The notes under the pieces were generated by a model, which ran no database searches, had not been told where the DNA came from, and was given only the letters and a program-made list of their open reading frames with translations. Below, piece after piece: positions 33,624 to 41,488 of a DNA stretch of 45,825 bases. The DNA comes from Defluviitaleaceae bacterium (GTDB lineage: Bacteria; Bacillota; Clostridia; Lachnospirales; WQUN01), in the NCBI GenBank assembly GCA_009788085.1, contig WQSB01000005.1, positions 1 through 45,825 of the forward strand. The letters are read 5' to 3'. Within the stretch, counting starts at the first letter, position 1. The number at the start of each line of letters is the position of its first letter. A program made the translations under genes and the position numbers.

Positions 33624-36600
33624 ATGAAACAAGCGAAAAAAATAATCGCGTTTTGGCTTTCTATAATAATGCTGATGGGAATGATGCCGGCTGTGGTGTT
33701 TGCCGCGGAGGATGACCCGCCCAATGCCCTTCCGCCACGAAACGAGCGGCCGTGGGGGCAGCGTCCCGTGTCCGACCCTACATTGATGTTTGGCGGCTCA
33801 TCGGGGCCGGTTCAATCGCGCACGTATAACTTTTCAATAAGCTGGTCACGTCCGCCACTGTCCACTGTGACTGTGCCCGATGGCGGCCTTTCCTACGCAG
33901 AGATGAACCTCGTCGCAGGGGATTCTTATGGCTCTTGGACATTATTCCCCACCCGGTATGATGTCCGTTTCCGCAACGCAACCATAGGCGAAGCTCCCGG
34001 TGCTTCGATACCTGTGAGGCAGATTCCCACCAATGACCAACAGCGCCGCCCTCAGATGTGGGACTTGAGGGAATCCACAGGCAATATGTCTCTTAACCTG
34101 CGGCATAGCAGCTTGTATGAAATTAATATAGAACCTATCAGGCACAACCCAATGCTTACTATTTTGCCGCCGCCTGCCGTTCCCCCCGGCAACCGCCACA
34201 TCGGGACTGAACGCGCACCCGTAGACAACTCCCCCGGTGGAGGGCCTCCCGGCCGCGATATGATTTTCCTTACAGACATTGCCCTAACTGGCGAAGGCAG
34301 CGGGAACACCATTACAATCACATGGGAAGACCCAGCTTGGGGCGGCGTAAGCGTCTTCCCGTACTGGTTTATTTCCTATGCACGTTATGAAGCCGGTCAG
34401 CAGATTATGGGGCAGAACGGCCGTACCTTTCCCGTATCCTCAGACGCGGGCCCAAATGAAATCCAACGAAACCCCGACGGCACCTTAACCTTTACAATTA
34501 TAGATCCGGCTCTTCGCCCCATAGGCACTTATGCCGTAAGCGTAGAGCCTATGCTGGGCCCCAACCCGGCCAACGCCGCTCACCGTATACGCACAAGGCC
34601 GGAGCCGGGACAGCCTGCCCCGCCCCCGCAAAGGGAATTTACACATGACGGCAGGCTGTTTAACCTGGCGTTCAGTCCTCCGGCTTTAGTTGAATACAGA
34701 ACCGAAGTTATGATGGTGCCCGCGCTTAACATAGACCAAGTGGGCGCGGACTTTATCCGGCTGTGGTGGTCGCATTTGGGCGGCCTAATCGGCGGACATC
34801 CGCCCCCGCCATTTTATGTAAGGCATGTTGTTGTGGAAGAATGGCCCCCCGGCCCGCCGGAAGGGCCTCCTCCCTCCACCGAAGATGTCAGCATTAGAAT
34901 CGGCGAGCTTGCCACAATAGGCGGCCCCGGTTTCCTAACGGGCATTAACGAATGGTTTATCGGCCCGGGTATTCCCCGTATGCGAAGGGGCTTTGCCCTT
35001 GCGCTACACCTTTCTAACGGTCAGGTTTTGCGTACCAATATAGTCGTATATGACCCGCTCTTGGTGGAATTTAGCCCTTACAGGCCGGAAATTGTAGAAA
35101 TTACCCATGAGGGCGACGGTGTGCTTTCCTTGGAATGGCTGGCATTTGCCCGCTATCCCGCCGTCCCCGAGGAAAACGAGCTTGCCGACCCGGAGTTTGG
35201 CGGACGCTTTGTTGACACTGCGCTGGAATATGAGATTTTTATTTCGGATTGCTGGGAAACCCTTACGCTCCTGACAACGCCGCTGATAGTCCGTGACCCC
35301 GTGCGGCTGTTGACCTCCAGACGGCTAAACCCCGTCCAGCCTGAGCCGGCAACTCCCCAGCATGACCCAACTTGGCGGCTGTATCCATTTGACTATATCA
35401 GGTATTTTCAGACTATTACCCAATACGGGATTGAAAGCTTGCCGATACAGGGCAACCGCGTGTACTTTGTGCGTATGCGCGCCAGACGTGTACCCGGCGA
35501 CCAAACCTCCAGCTGGGCGTACGGCAGCGTTTATGTGCCGCCCCTTGAAGGCCTTCAAATCAGGCCCGAAATGATTTCCGCGCCGCCGGTAGAGGTTGTC
35601 CACGCGAATATAACCGACACATCCATCCCCTTGAGATGGGATATCCGTTACTTGGAAATCATGCAACCCAACCCTCAAGCGGATTGGGCTCCCAACCGTG
35701 ATGTATGGCATACGGTAGTGGGTGTTGACCGCAGCACTCCCCCAAGATTAATTTTTGGGCGTTCCGCCGCGCATATTAACCATGTAGTGGGTGATAGCGC
35801 GGTAGCCCCCGGCATGGACCCGCGTCATGGGTTTTTAAACGATATAATCAATTATCCCCCGGGCGTCTCGACGAACCTGCGAAGCAGGCTTTTGGGATTG
35901 GGCCCGGCCCCGCTTAATGTGAATATGAATGTCCCCAGAAGCGTTGGTGATTTCCTCACCGAGGTGCGCCAGGAGGGTGGACCCCTTAGGGATTTCCTGG
36001 TGCTACAGCACGGGTATTCGCCCTTAAGCTTTATTGCGTCCCCACCGGCCTTGCGCATTCAGGATATGACGGGCTACAGCTATATGGTTCATGTTGTCCC
36101 CTTTGCCGATTTGATGATGACCCCTCTAAGGACGGCAGACGACACCCCCTTTGAGGCTTATCGCTATCTTATTATCAATAACCCGACCCTGTGGCACTCC
36201 ATCGGCTCGCCCGAGCCTGTTAATGGTGTGATTAATCACACGGTAGAGGGGCTTGAGCCAAATGTTCCTTATGTAATTTTCATACGGCCCTATGTCACCA
36301 TAGGCGGGAATGTAATTGCCGCTTGGTATCCGACCTTTGTAATCGGAACTACCGTGGAAGACGCCTATCGTCCCATCCCAGACCCTACAACACCCGTGCT
36401 GATTGAGGTGCCTCGGTACACCACCCGCAACAGAGTGGCCGTTCGTTGGCGCGTGCAGGCGGACATGGTTTATGAAATAAGAATTTCCCATCTATTTACG
36501 GATTTCCGCCCCACCGGCTTCCATCCCGGCGGCACTGTAATCCCCATAACATGGGAGCATATTCAGGCCGCGCGGGACGGGGAAACCGTGGAGCTGGAAG

Positions 36601-38525
36601 ACCCCCGGGCCTTGCTGGATATTCAATACGTAAACGAAGTGCCGTATTTCCATTTAAGGATTTCCGAACGCTTCCCCTTTACGGTCTATTATCTCTGGGC
36701 GTATGCCTTTGGGGTAGATGATAGCGGTACTATTGCTACCGACCCCTCAGAGCCCTCTAACCTGGTGGATATCCGAACACTGGATATCGAGCCGCCGCTG
36801 CCGCCAAGAAGCCTGGCTCGTGCCCCGCAGAACCTGTTAAATATGTACAATAGATACAATGAAGCGGAATACCGCTCCGATGAGCCCCATGCCCTTAACA
36901 TTTCCTTCATGCGCATTTTTGCGGATTTAATGGATGATATGGGGCAGTCTACCCCCCGCGCCGAGGACGGCACGGCAACAGGCGGCACAGCCAGGCCGCT
37001 TAACCTGCCCAATGTTCCGGACACGGAGGCTTATGCCGCGCTGCATATCATACGCTTCGAGGAGCTTATCGCAAATCGCAGATACTATGTGCGCGCCCGC
37101 ACTATTTTGACGGTGCGGCGTTCCGAGGAGGATGTCTACAGCTACGAGGTTCAAATTGCGGACAACGAGGATTTTCTTGATGCCATAACCTTTGTTATAC
37201 CAACATTGCCGGCTATGGACCCCATAAATACCCGCAGGGCGTATTCTATATGGGTGAGCATTGAAGTGGACACAGGTCCAGACGACGGTGAATACGACGC
37301 CGTGCACAGGCCCGACCAGTTCCCCCTGCCGGAGCGCGACTTTGAGATTACCTACGACCCGGCAACCCAGACCCTTCAATGGCGTTTCCGTACAAATCAA
37401 ACCGGCGCGGACGGCAGACCCGACCAAAATGTTGACCAGCGTTTTATTTCCCGGCTGGTAAGCGAGCGGACTTTTGTTTACACCATGGATTTATCGCAAT
37501 ATCATATCAACCGGGCTGCACCCATTTCCAACAGGAATGTTATTATTCCGCTTTCAATTATACGGGCGTTTAACGAGCGCGGTATTACCCTGGAAATAAA
37601 TGCAGGTGACTTAGTTTACAGGATTCCGCCGGGGGCCTTTGATACCTCGGAAACACGAAGCTTGCAACCGGGCATCGGCAGCTACTTCCATATCACAATG
37701 AACACAAACCCGTCGGGAATGCCCGCGCTGGCAGCCAATACCAGCCATGCCATTCCGCCGCAGCGGTTTGGTGTTCAGGCGCAGACGCCACAGCGTACCG
37801 TTAATCTCACAACCTTTGCCCACCCGGTGGATATAATCCTTCCCATGGATAACCACATTACGCCAATCGGCGGTACGGCGGCTCTGTTCCAAAGCGGCGC
37901 GGGTGTTCAGGGCTGGCAGGACATGAACGGCAGCTTCTCCTTCGCGGAAAATAACCTGCGCGCCCAAGTCAGCCGGCCGGGAACCTTCTCCGGCGTAAAC
38001 CGTCACGCCCCGCCCACCGTTGACCCCGGCGCGGGTGGCACAGGGCAGGGAAATGTTGCCGCCGCACCCACAAATCCGGCCCTTGCCCGTGTGACTTCAC
38101 GCCTTACCATCACAGACCTGCATGTATTCGACGCTCATCAGACCGTCACCACAGGCATGTTTAACAATATCATTCACGCCGTATCCCACCGCAACACCAC
38201 CGCTACAATGGGCGGAAATCTTACCTCCGCACAGATTCAGGCTTTGCAGCGCAGTAATCTTCTCGCGCCCGGTAATCTCAATCGCGAAACCGCCATTGAT
38301 ATCCTCGTGCGCTTGTATGGCCTCCAGACCAATCAGCGGCTCACCCCCATGACTCCCGAGGCCTCCATTCCCGGAATCACCGCGGCCTCGCCGGAGTTTA
38401 GGCGCAATATCCGCATCGCCGCCGATATCGGATTCATTTCCGGCTCGCTTAACCCCCAAGGCAACCTCACCATGGGCGATTTAATGCATATGCTGGATAT
38501 CTTAATGACAGACGCAGGCTGGTAA
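33624..38525 (+). CDS. Second giant secreted surface protein, paralogue with SLH-like C-terminus
   Basis: A 1633-aa protein with a signal peptide (residues 1-27, 'GMMPAVVFAAEDD'). Beta-rich Ig/FN3-like segments include 'NTITITWEDPAWGG', 'PEIVEITHEGDGVLSLEWLAFARYP' and 'RNRVAVRWRVQADMVYEIRISHLF'. The C-terminal part shares the layout of its upstream neighbour: 'NVIIPLSIIRAFNERGI', 'VDIILPMDNHITPIGG...GVQGWQDM...SRPGTFSGV', then SLH-like 'LNRETAIDILVRLYGLQTNQRL...IRIAADIGFISGSLNPQGNLTMGDLMHMLDILM'. It starts 15 bases after the first giant gene with AAAGGAG before the ATG, so the two are one operon, probably from duplication followed by divergence. Wall location is inferred. Confidence 0.85.
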   Translation: MKQAKKIIAFWLSIIMLMGMMPAVVFAAEDDPPNALPPRNERPWGQRPVSDPTLMFGGSSGPVQSRTYNFSISWSRPPLSTVTVPDGGLSYAEMNLVAGDSYGSWTLFPTRYDVRFRNATIGEAPGASIPVRQIPTNDQQRRPQMWDLRESTGNMSLNLRHSSLYEINIEPIRHNPMLTILPPPAVPPGNRHIGTERAPVDNSPGGGPPGRDMIFLTDIALTGEGSGNTITITWEDPAWGGVSVFPYWFISYARYEAGQQIMGQNGRTFPVSSDAGPNEIQRNPDGTLTFTIIDPALRPIGTYAVSVEPMLGPNPANAAHRIRTRPEPGQPAPPPQREFTHDGRLFNLAFSPPALVEYRTEVMMVPALNIDQVGADFIRLWWSHLGGLIGGHPPPPFYVRHVVVEEWPPGPPEGPPPSTEDVSIRIGELATIGGPGFLTGINEWFIGPGIPRMRRGFALALHLSNGQVLRTNIVVYDPLLVEFSPYRPEIVEITHEGDGVLSLEWLAFARYPAVPEENELADPEFGGRFVDTALEYEIFISDCWETLTLLTTPLIVRDPVRLLTSRRLNPVQPEPATPQHDPTWRLYPFDYIRYFQTITQYGIESLPIQGNRVYFVRMRARRVPGDQTSSWAYGSVYVPPLEGLQIRPEMISAPPVEVVHANITDTSIPLRWDIRYLEIMQPNPQADWAPNRDVWHTVVGVDRSTPPRLIFGRSAAHINHVVGDSAVAPGMDPRHGFLNDIINYPPGVSTNLRSRLLGLGPAPLNVNMNVPRSVGDFLTEVRQEGGPLRDFLVLQHGYSPLSFIASPPALRIQDMTGYSYMVHVVPFADLMMTPLRTADDTPFEAYRYLIINNPTLWHSIGSPEPVNGVINHTVEGLEPNVPYVIFIRPYVTIGGNVIAAWYPTFVIGTTVEDAYRPIPDPTTPVLIEVPRYTTRNRVAVRWRVQADMVYEIRISHLFTDFRPTGFHPGGTVIPITWEHIQAARDGETVELEDPRALLDIQYVNEVPYFHLRISERFPFTVYYLWAYAFGVDDSGTIATDPSEPSNLVDIRTLDIEPPLPPRSLARAPQNLLNMYNRYNEAEYRSDEPHALNISFMRIFADLMDDMGQSTPRAEDGTATGGTARPLNLPNVPDTEAYAALHIIRFEELIANRRYYVRARTILTVRRSEEDVYSYEVQIADNEDFLDAITFVIPTLPAMDPINTRRAYSIWVSIEVDTGPDDGEYDAVHRPDQFPLPERDFEITYDPATQTLQWRFRTNQTGADGRPDQNVDQRFISRLVSERTFVYTMDLSQYHINRAAPISNRNVIIPLSIIRAFNERGITLEINAGDLVYRIPPGAFDTSETRSLQPGIGSYFHITMNTNPSGMPALAANTSHAIPPQRFGVQAQTPQRTVNLTTFAHPVDIILPMDNHITPIGGTAALFQSGAGVQGWQDMNGSFSFAENNLRAQVSRPGTFSGVNRHAPPTVDPGAGGTGQGNVAAAPTNPALARVTSRLTITDLHVFDAHQTVTTGMFNNIIHAVSHRNTTATMGGNLTSAQIQALQRSNLLAPGNLNRETAIDILVRLYGLQTNQRLTPMTPEASIPGITAASPEFRRNIRIAADIGFISGSLNPQGNLTMGDLMHMLDILMTDAGW

Positions 38526-38701
38526 GAACAGAAAAACAAAGACTGTGCCGGCTACAGCGTCACTTCAACATCCCAGATGTACTTGTAACCCAAATGTAAT
38601 ATTTGACCGTAAAAATCCTTGGCTTATTGGATATCCATGAATTATAATAACCACAGTCAAGGAAATTACTTGGCAAATCTGGCGGGCAAGAGCTAAGGAA
38701 A

Positions 38702-38732
38702 AAAAGGCGCGGAACTTGTCACCGCGCCTTTT
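38702..38732 (+). terminator. Rho-independent terminator after the giant gene pair
   Basis: AAAAGGCGCGG (38702-38712) pairs perfectly with CCGCGCCTTTT (38722-38732) around a 9-base loop. A-rich and T-rich flanks let it work in either direction. The gap 38526-38973 also holds an AAGGAGG without a following start codon (near 38770), a further hairpin (38808-38836) and the Mrp promoter. I see no gene in it. Confidence 0.8.
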
Positions 38733-38896
38733 ACCCAAGCCATTATAGCAATTATATTAACAAGAAAAAGGAGGGCGCAACAAATCGTCTATCATTTTTG
38801 CAAGGTCGGGTACAAGCTTCGTGAGCTTGGTATACCCTAACATGCTGAGCCTGCTGAGGTGGAAATGCTATTGCCCTGCGAACCTATCTCCCTTGC

Positions 38897-38924
38897 TTTA
38901 CAAAGCCTTTGTCCATGATATAAT
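38897..38924 (+). promoter_or_regulatory. Promoter for the Mrp operon
   Basis: TTTACA (38897-38902), 16 bases, TATAAT (38919-38924), about 50 bases before mrpE. Directly after it, 38933-38971 is a 12-codon ORF 'MRKSLYESVGVG' that ends 2 bases before the mrpE ATG. Confidence 0.6.
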
Positions 38925-38973
38925 ACAATAAAATGAGGAAGTCCCTTTATGAGTCTGTAGGGGTTGGATAGGA

Positions 38974-39513
38974 ATGGGAAAGCACACTATTTTTGTAATT
39001 GTGACATTGACGTTGGTCTGGTGCGTTCTGATGGAGGGCGTCTCTTGGCAGATAGTGGCCACAGGCATGTTCATGGGTATGCTTAGTATGCATCTGATGG
39101 GGAAATTTTTTAACTTCGAAGAGGTTAAAAATGTTGATTTTTACAAGCTTCTGACGTATCCGCTGTGGCTTATAGGGCGCATTTACCTGGATGCGTTTTT
39201 TTTGCTTAGGCTTATTTTTTCCGACGCAAAATGGGGCGTCGTTGAAACGAATCTGGAGCTAAAAAGCGAATTTTTAAAGATACTGCTGGCGGACTCTATT
39301 ACGTTGACGCCGGGTTCGGTTTTCCTTGAGCGCAGAAAAAAGAACATTTATTTATTATGCATCGGAAAACGCGATAAGCAGGGATATCCCGCATCGGTTG
39401 AGGGCCTGCGCGCGATTGAGAAACAGCTGATTAAATCCGAAATTTTGCCGGAGCCGGAAATTCCGCTGGCGGGACCCCAACATGACTGTCCAACAGCCAT
39501 GGAAGGAGAATAG
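38974..39513 (+). CDS. mrpE: Mrp-type Na+/H+ antiporter subunit E
   Basis: A 179-aa membrane protein with two or three N-terminal helices and a cytoplasmic C-terminal domain. 'WPxx' type spacing is poor, but 'ILLADSITLTPGSVFLERRKKNIYLLCIGKRD' is the conserved MnhE/MrpE core ('SITLTPGT...'). MrpE is needed for assembly or activity of the multisubunit antiporter. GGATAGGA lies close to the ATG. It is the first gene of the E-F-G-B-C-D operon, the next gene starting three bases on. Confidence 0.88.
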   Translation: MGKHTIFVIVTLTLVWCVLMEGVSWQIVATGMFMGMLSMHLMGKFFNFEEVKNVDFYKLLTYPLWLIGRIYLDAFFLLRLIFSDAKWGVVETNLELKSEFLKILLADSITLTPGSVFLERRKKNIYLLCIGKRDKQGYPASVEGLRAIEKQLIKSEILPEPEIPLAGPQHDCPTAMEGE

Positions 39514-39516
39514 CTC

Positions 39517-39789
39517 ATGTACATTGTGCTTGCGATAATGCTGGGGCTGCTTGTGCCCTATGGGATACGTGTGGCGATTGGCCCAAGCGTGTGGGACAGG
39601 CTTTTGGGGATGAATTTGATTGCGTGTAAAATAATAATAATTATTATTATTTTCGCGTCGGTGAGTGAAATGACTTTTTTGATGGATTTTGCCATTTTAT
39701 ACGCCGTGTCAGGGTTTATCGGGACTATTTTTATCGCGCTTTTTCTTAGCGAGCGGGACAGGCGCAAGGGCCAGGAGGACAAGGAATAG
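39517..39789 (+). CDS. mrpF: Mrp-type Na+/H+ antiporter subunit F
   Basis: A 90-aa protein with three helices. 'VAIGPSVWDRLLGMNL' is the conserved 'GPxxxDRxxxxn' signature of MrpF/MnhF. The second helix contains an unbroken run of seven isoleucines encoded largely by ATA/ATT repeats, which makes a DNA palindrome (39628-39653). The stop overlaps the GTG of mrpG by one base. Confidence 0.9.
   Translation: MYIVLAIMLGLLVPYGIRVAIGPSVWDRLLGMNLIACKIIIIIIIFASVSEMTFLMDFAILYAVSGFIGTIFIALFLSERDRRKGQEDKE
39628..39653. repeat. Perfect 26-bp palindrome of AAT/ATT triplets inside mrpF
   Basis: AAAATAATAATAA followed by TTATTATTATTTT is an exact palindrome with no loop. It encodes K-I-I-I-I-I-I-I-F in a membrane helix, mixing ATA and ATT isoleucine codons. 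Confidence 0.85.
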
Positions 39790-40112
39790 TGAGCGTTCAG
39801 GAGATTGTCAGCTTTATTATTATGGGAATCGGCATAGCGTTTATGCTTGTTGGTATAATTGGCATGTTCCAGCCGAAAAAGGATTTTTATTATAGATTGC
39901 TTGTGGCCTGTAAAATTGATACCATCGGGCTTTTGACCATTGGAATCGGCTTGGCTATCCGGCATGGTTTCAGCTTTTTTACCGGAAAAATTATACTTAT
40001 TATTATTATCATAATGGTGCTTAACCCGCTGGTTGCGCATATAATTGCCCAGGCGGCTTATCGAAGCGGCTATGTTTCCATTTGCAAGGATGGCGATAGC
40101 TTTGACCACTGA
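39789..40112 (+). CDS. mrpG: Mrp-type Na+/H+ antiporter subunit G
   Basis: A 107-aa protein with three helices. 'GIAFMLVGIIGMFQPKKDFYYRLLVACKIDTIGLLTIGIGL' matches the MrpG/MnhG signature ('GllRfpDfytRlHAagkadTlG'). It starts at GTG 39789, overlapping the mrpF stop, with AAGGA nearby. Its 3' end overlaps the start of the fused A/B subunit gene. Confidence 0.88.
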   Translation: MSVQEIVSFIIMGIGIAFMLVGIIGMFQPKKDFYYRLLVACKIDTIGLLTIGIGLAIRHGFSFFTGKIILIIIIIMVLNPLVAHIIAQAAYRSGYVSICKDGDSFDH

Positions 40113-41097
40113 AATTTTACTGGTATTTTGGGTTGTCAACGCGATTTGGATTGTCTTTGCAAAAAAGACATACCGGGTCATGATTTTTTTTGGCGTTTTT
40201 TCCCTGATTACCTCGGTGATATATTTGTTTTTGGGCGCGCCGGATGTGGCTATGGCCGAAGCGGGTATTTCCGCCTTTGCCACGATATTTTTTATCGTGT
40301 GCATCGAGAAGTATTACAGCCGTGGTAGCGGCTTAAAAGCAGAAATGGCGTCCGCTGCTAAGCCAAGAAATTATTTTAAACTGGTTGCCGCCTTTGCGTT
40401 TGTGGCGATGCTTTGCGGGCTGTTTATTTTTTTCGTACCCACAACCACGGAATACGCCTATACCGAGCTTCGTGATTTGTATTTGTTCCAGTTCATGAGG
40501 GATGTGGGCGGGCGAAATGCCGTCACAGCAATTTATTTGGGATATCGCGTGTATGACACGCTTTTTGAGGCGTTGCTGCTGGTAACGGCTGTTGTGGCCG
40601 TGATTCACCTGTCTTGGTTTGACCGTACAATAGTCGCCGACGGGCGGCACAGCGAAGTCGAACGCTCGCGTATGACCAAGTTTGCCATGCGTATCGTTTG
40701 CCCGATTATTTTGCTTTTTGGTATGTATCTTGTTATGAACGGACATATCTCCGCTGGGGGAGGCTTTCTCGGGGGCTTGGCTTTTGCGCTGTTTTTGGTG
40801 TGCCGGTTTATGGTGCTTGGGGTTTACGATTTACCCATCGAAAAAGCCATGAAGCTTGAAGAGCTTGTGTTTATCAATATTATTATCCTACCGATTTTCG
40901 CCATTTTCACAGGGTTTATTTATTTCTACGGCTATGCTACAGAAATGTTTCAAAATATTTATCTTATTGCTATGAATTTTCTTGTAGGATTAAAGGTTGC
41001 CTTTGGATTTTTCGTGCTGTTTTACAGATACATTGCCATCGAACGCTTACCTGATAAAGAAGAAGTAGTCGAGGCTTTTGACGACGGGGAGGATTGA
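40090..41097 (+). CDS. mrpB: Fused MrpA C-terminal (DUF4040/MbhD-like) and MrpB subunit
   Basis: About 335 aa in two parts. Residues 1-85 ('TTEILLVFWVVNAIWIVFAKKTYRVMIFFGVFSLITSVIYLFLGAPDVAMAEAGISA') are the DUF4040/MbhD-like module that in Bacillus forms the C-terminal part of MrpA. Residues about 205-335 ('RMTKFAMRIVCPIILLFGMYLVMNGHISAGGGFLGG') are the MnhB/MrpB domain. The N-terminal NuoL-like antiporter module of MrpA is absent, as in Mbh/Mrp variants of Thermotogales and archaea. The start is uncertain (ATG 40090 or TTG 40102); the ORF track begins at 40045. It overlaps mrpG. Confidence 0.85.
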   Translation: MAIALTTEILLVFWVVNAIWIVFAKKTYRVMIFFGVFSLITSVIYLFLGAPDVAMAEAGISAFATIFFIVCIEKYYSRGSGLKAEMASAAKPRNYFKLVAAFAFVAMLCGLFIFFVPTTTEYAYTELRDLYLFQFMRDVGGRNAVTAIYLGYRVYDTLFEALLLVTAVVAVIHLSWFDRTIVADGRHSEVERSRMTKFAMRIVCPIILLFGMYLVMNGHISAGGGFLGGLAFALFLVCRFMVLGVYDLPIEKAMKLEELVFINIIILPIFAIFTGFIYFYGYATEMFQNIYLIAMNFLVGLKVAFGFFVLFYRYIAIERLPDKEEVVEAFDDGED

Positions 41098-41099
41098 GT

Positions 41100-41486
41100 A
41101 TGACTGTGGGTGACATTCACGTTCTTGAGATTTTTCCGATACTTGTGTTTTTTATCAGTTTTTTTGGCCTGATTATCAGCCGGAATATCGTCAAGGCGAT
41201 TGTGCTTATTATGCTGATGCAAACATCCGTTATTTTGTTTTGGCTGGGACTTGGGGCGCGGCTTGGGAATATCCCGCCTATTTTTCAGGATGCCACAGAA
41301 GTCTACGACCCCAATACCATTGCCGACCCGCTTCCACAGGCCTTGATGCTTACGGCAATTATTATCGGGATTGCCGTCACGGCAATTAATATTACGCTGC
41401 TTAACGCGCTTTTTAGAAAATACCAGACCGTCGATTGGCAACCCATGCAGGATTTGGCCACCGTTGACGAACGACCGGAGAGCTGA
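41100..41486 (+). CDS. mrpC: Mrp-type Na+/H+ antiporter subunit C (NuoK-like)
   Basis: A 128-aa protein with three helices, homologous to NuoK of complex I. 'FFGLIISRNIVKAIVLIMLMQTSVILFWL' and 'DPLPQALMLTAIIIGIAVTAINITLLNALFRKY' are the conserved segments, the latter matching MrpC 'DPLPQALVLTAIVI'. I chose ATG 41100 with GGGGAGG 7 bases upstream; the ORF track's TTG at 41094 overlaps the preceding stop. Confidence 0.93.
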   Translation: MTVGDIHVLEIFPILVFFISFFGLIISRNIVKAIVLIMLMQTSVILFWLGLGARLGNIPPIFQDATEVYDPNTIADPLPQALMLTAIIIGIAVTAINITLLNALFRKYQTVDWQPMQDLATVDERPES

Positions 41487-41488
41487 AC

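Noticed and set aside
32919-33632. 237-aa minus-strand ORF across the junction of the giant genes
   Set aside because: Antisense shadow covering the SLH-like C-terminus; its start overlaps the ribosome site of the second giant gene.
39558-40304. 248-aa minus-strand ORF over mrpF-mrpG
   Set aside because: Its long Ile run is just the reverse of the AAT/ATT palindrome, and the opposite strand encodes recognisable Mrp subunits.
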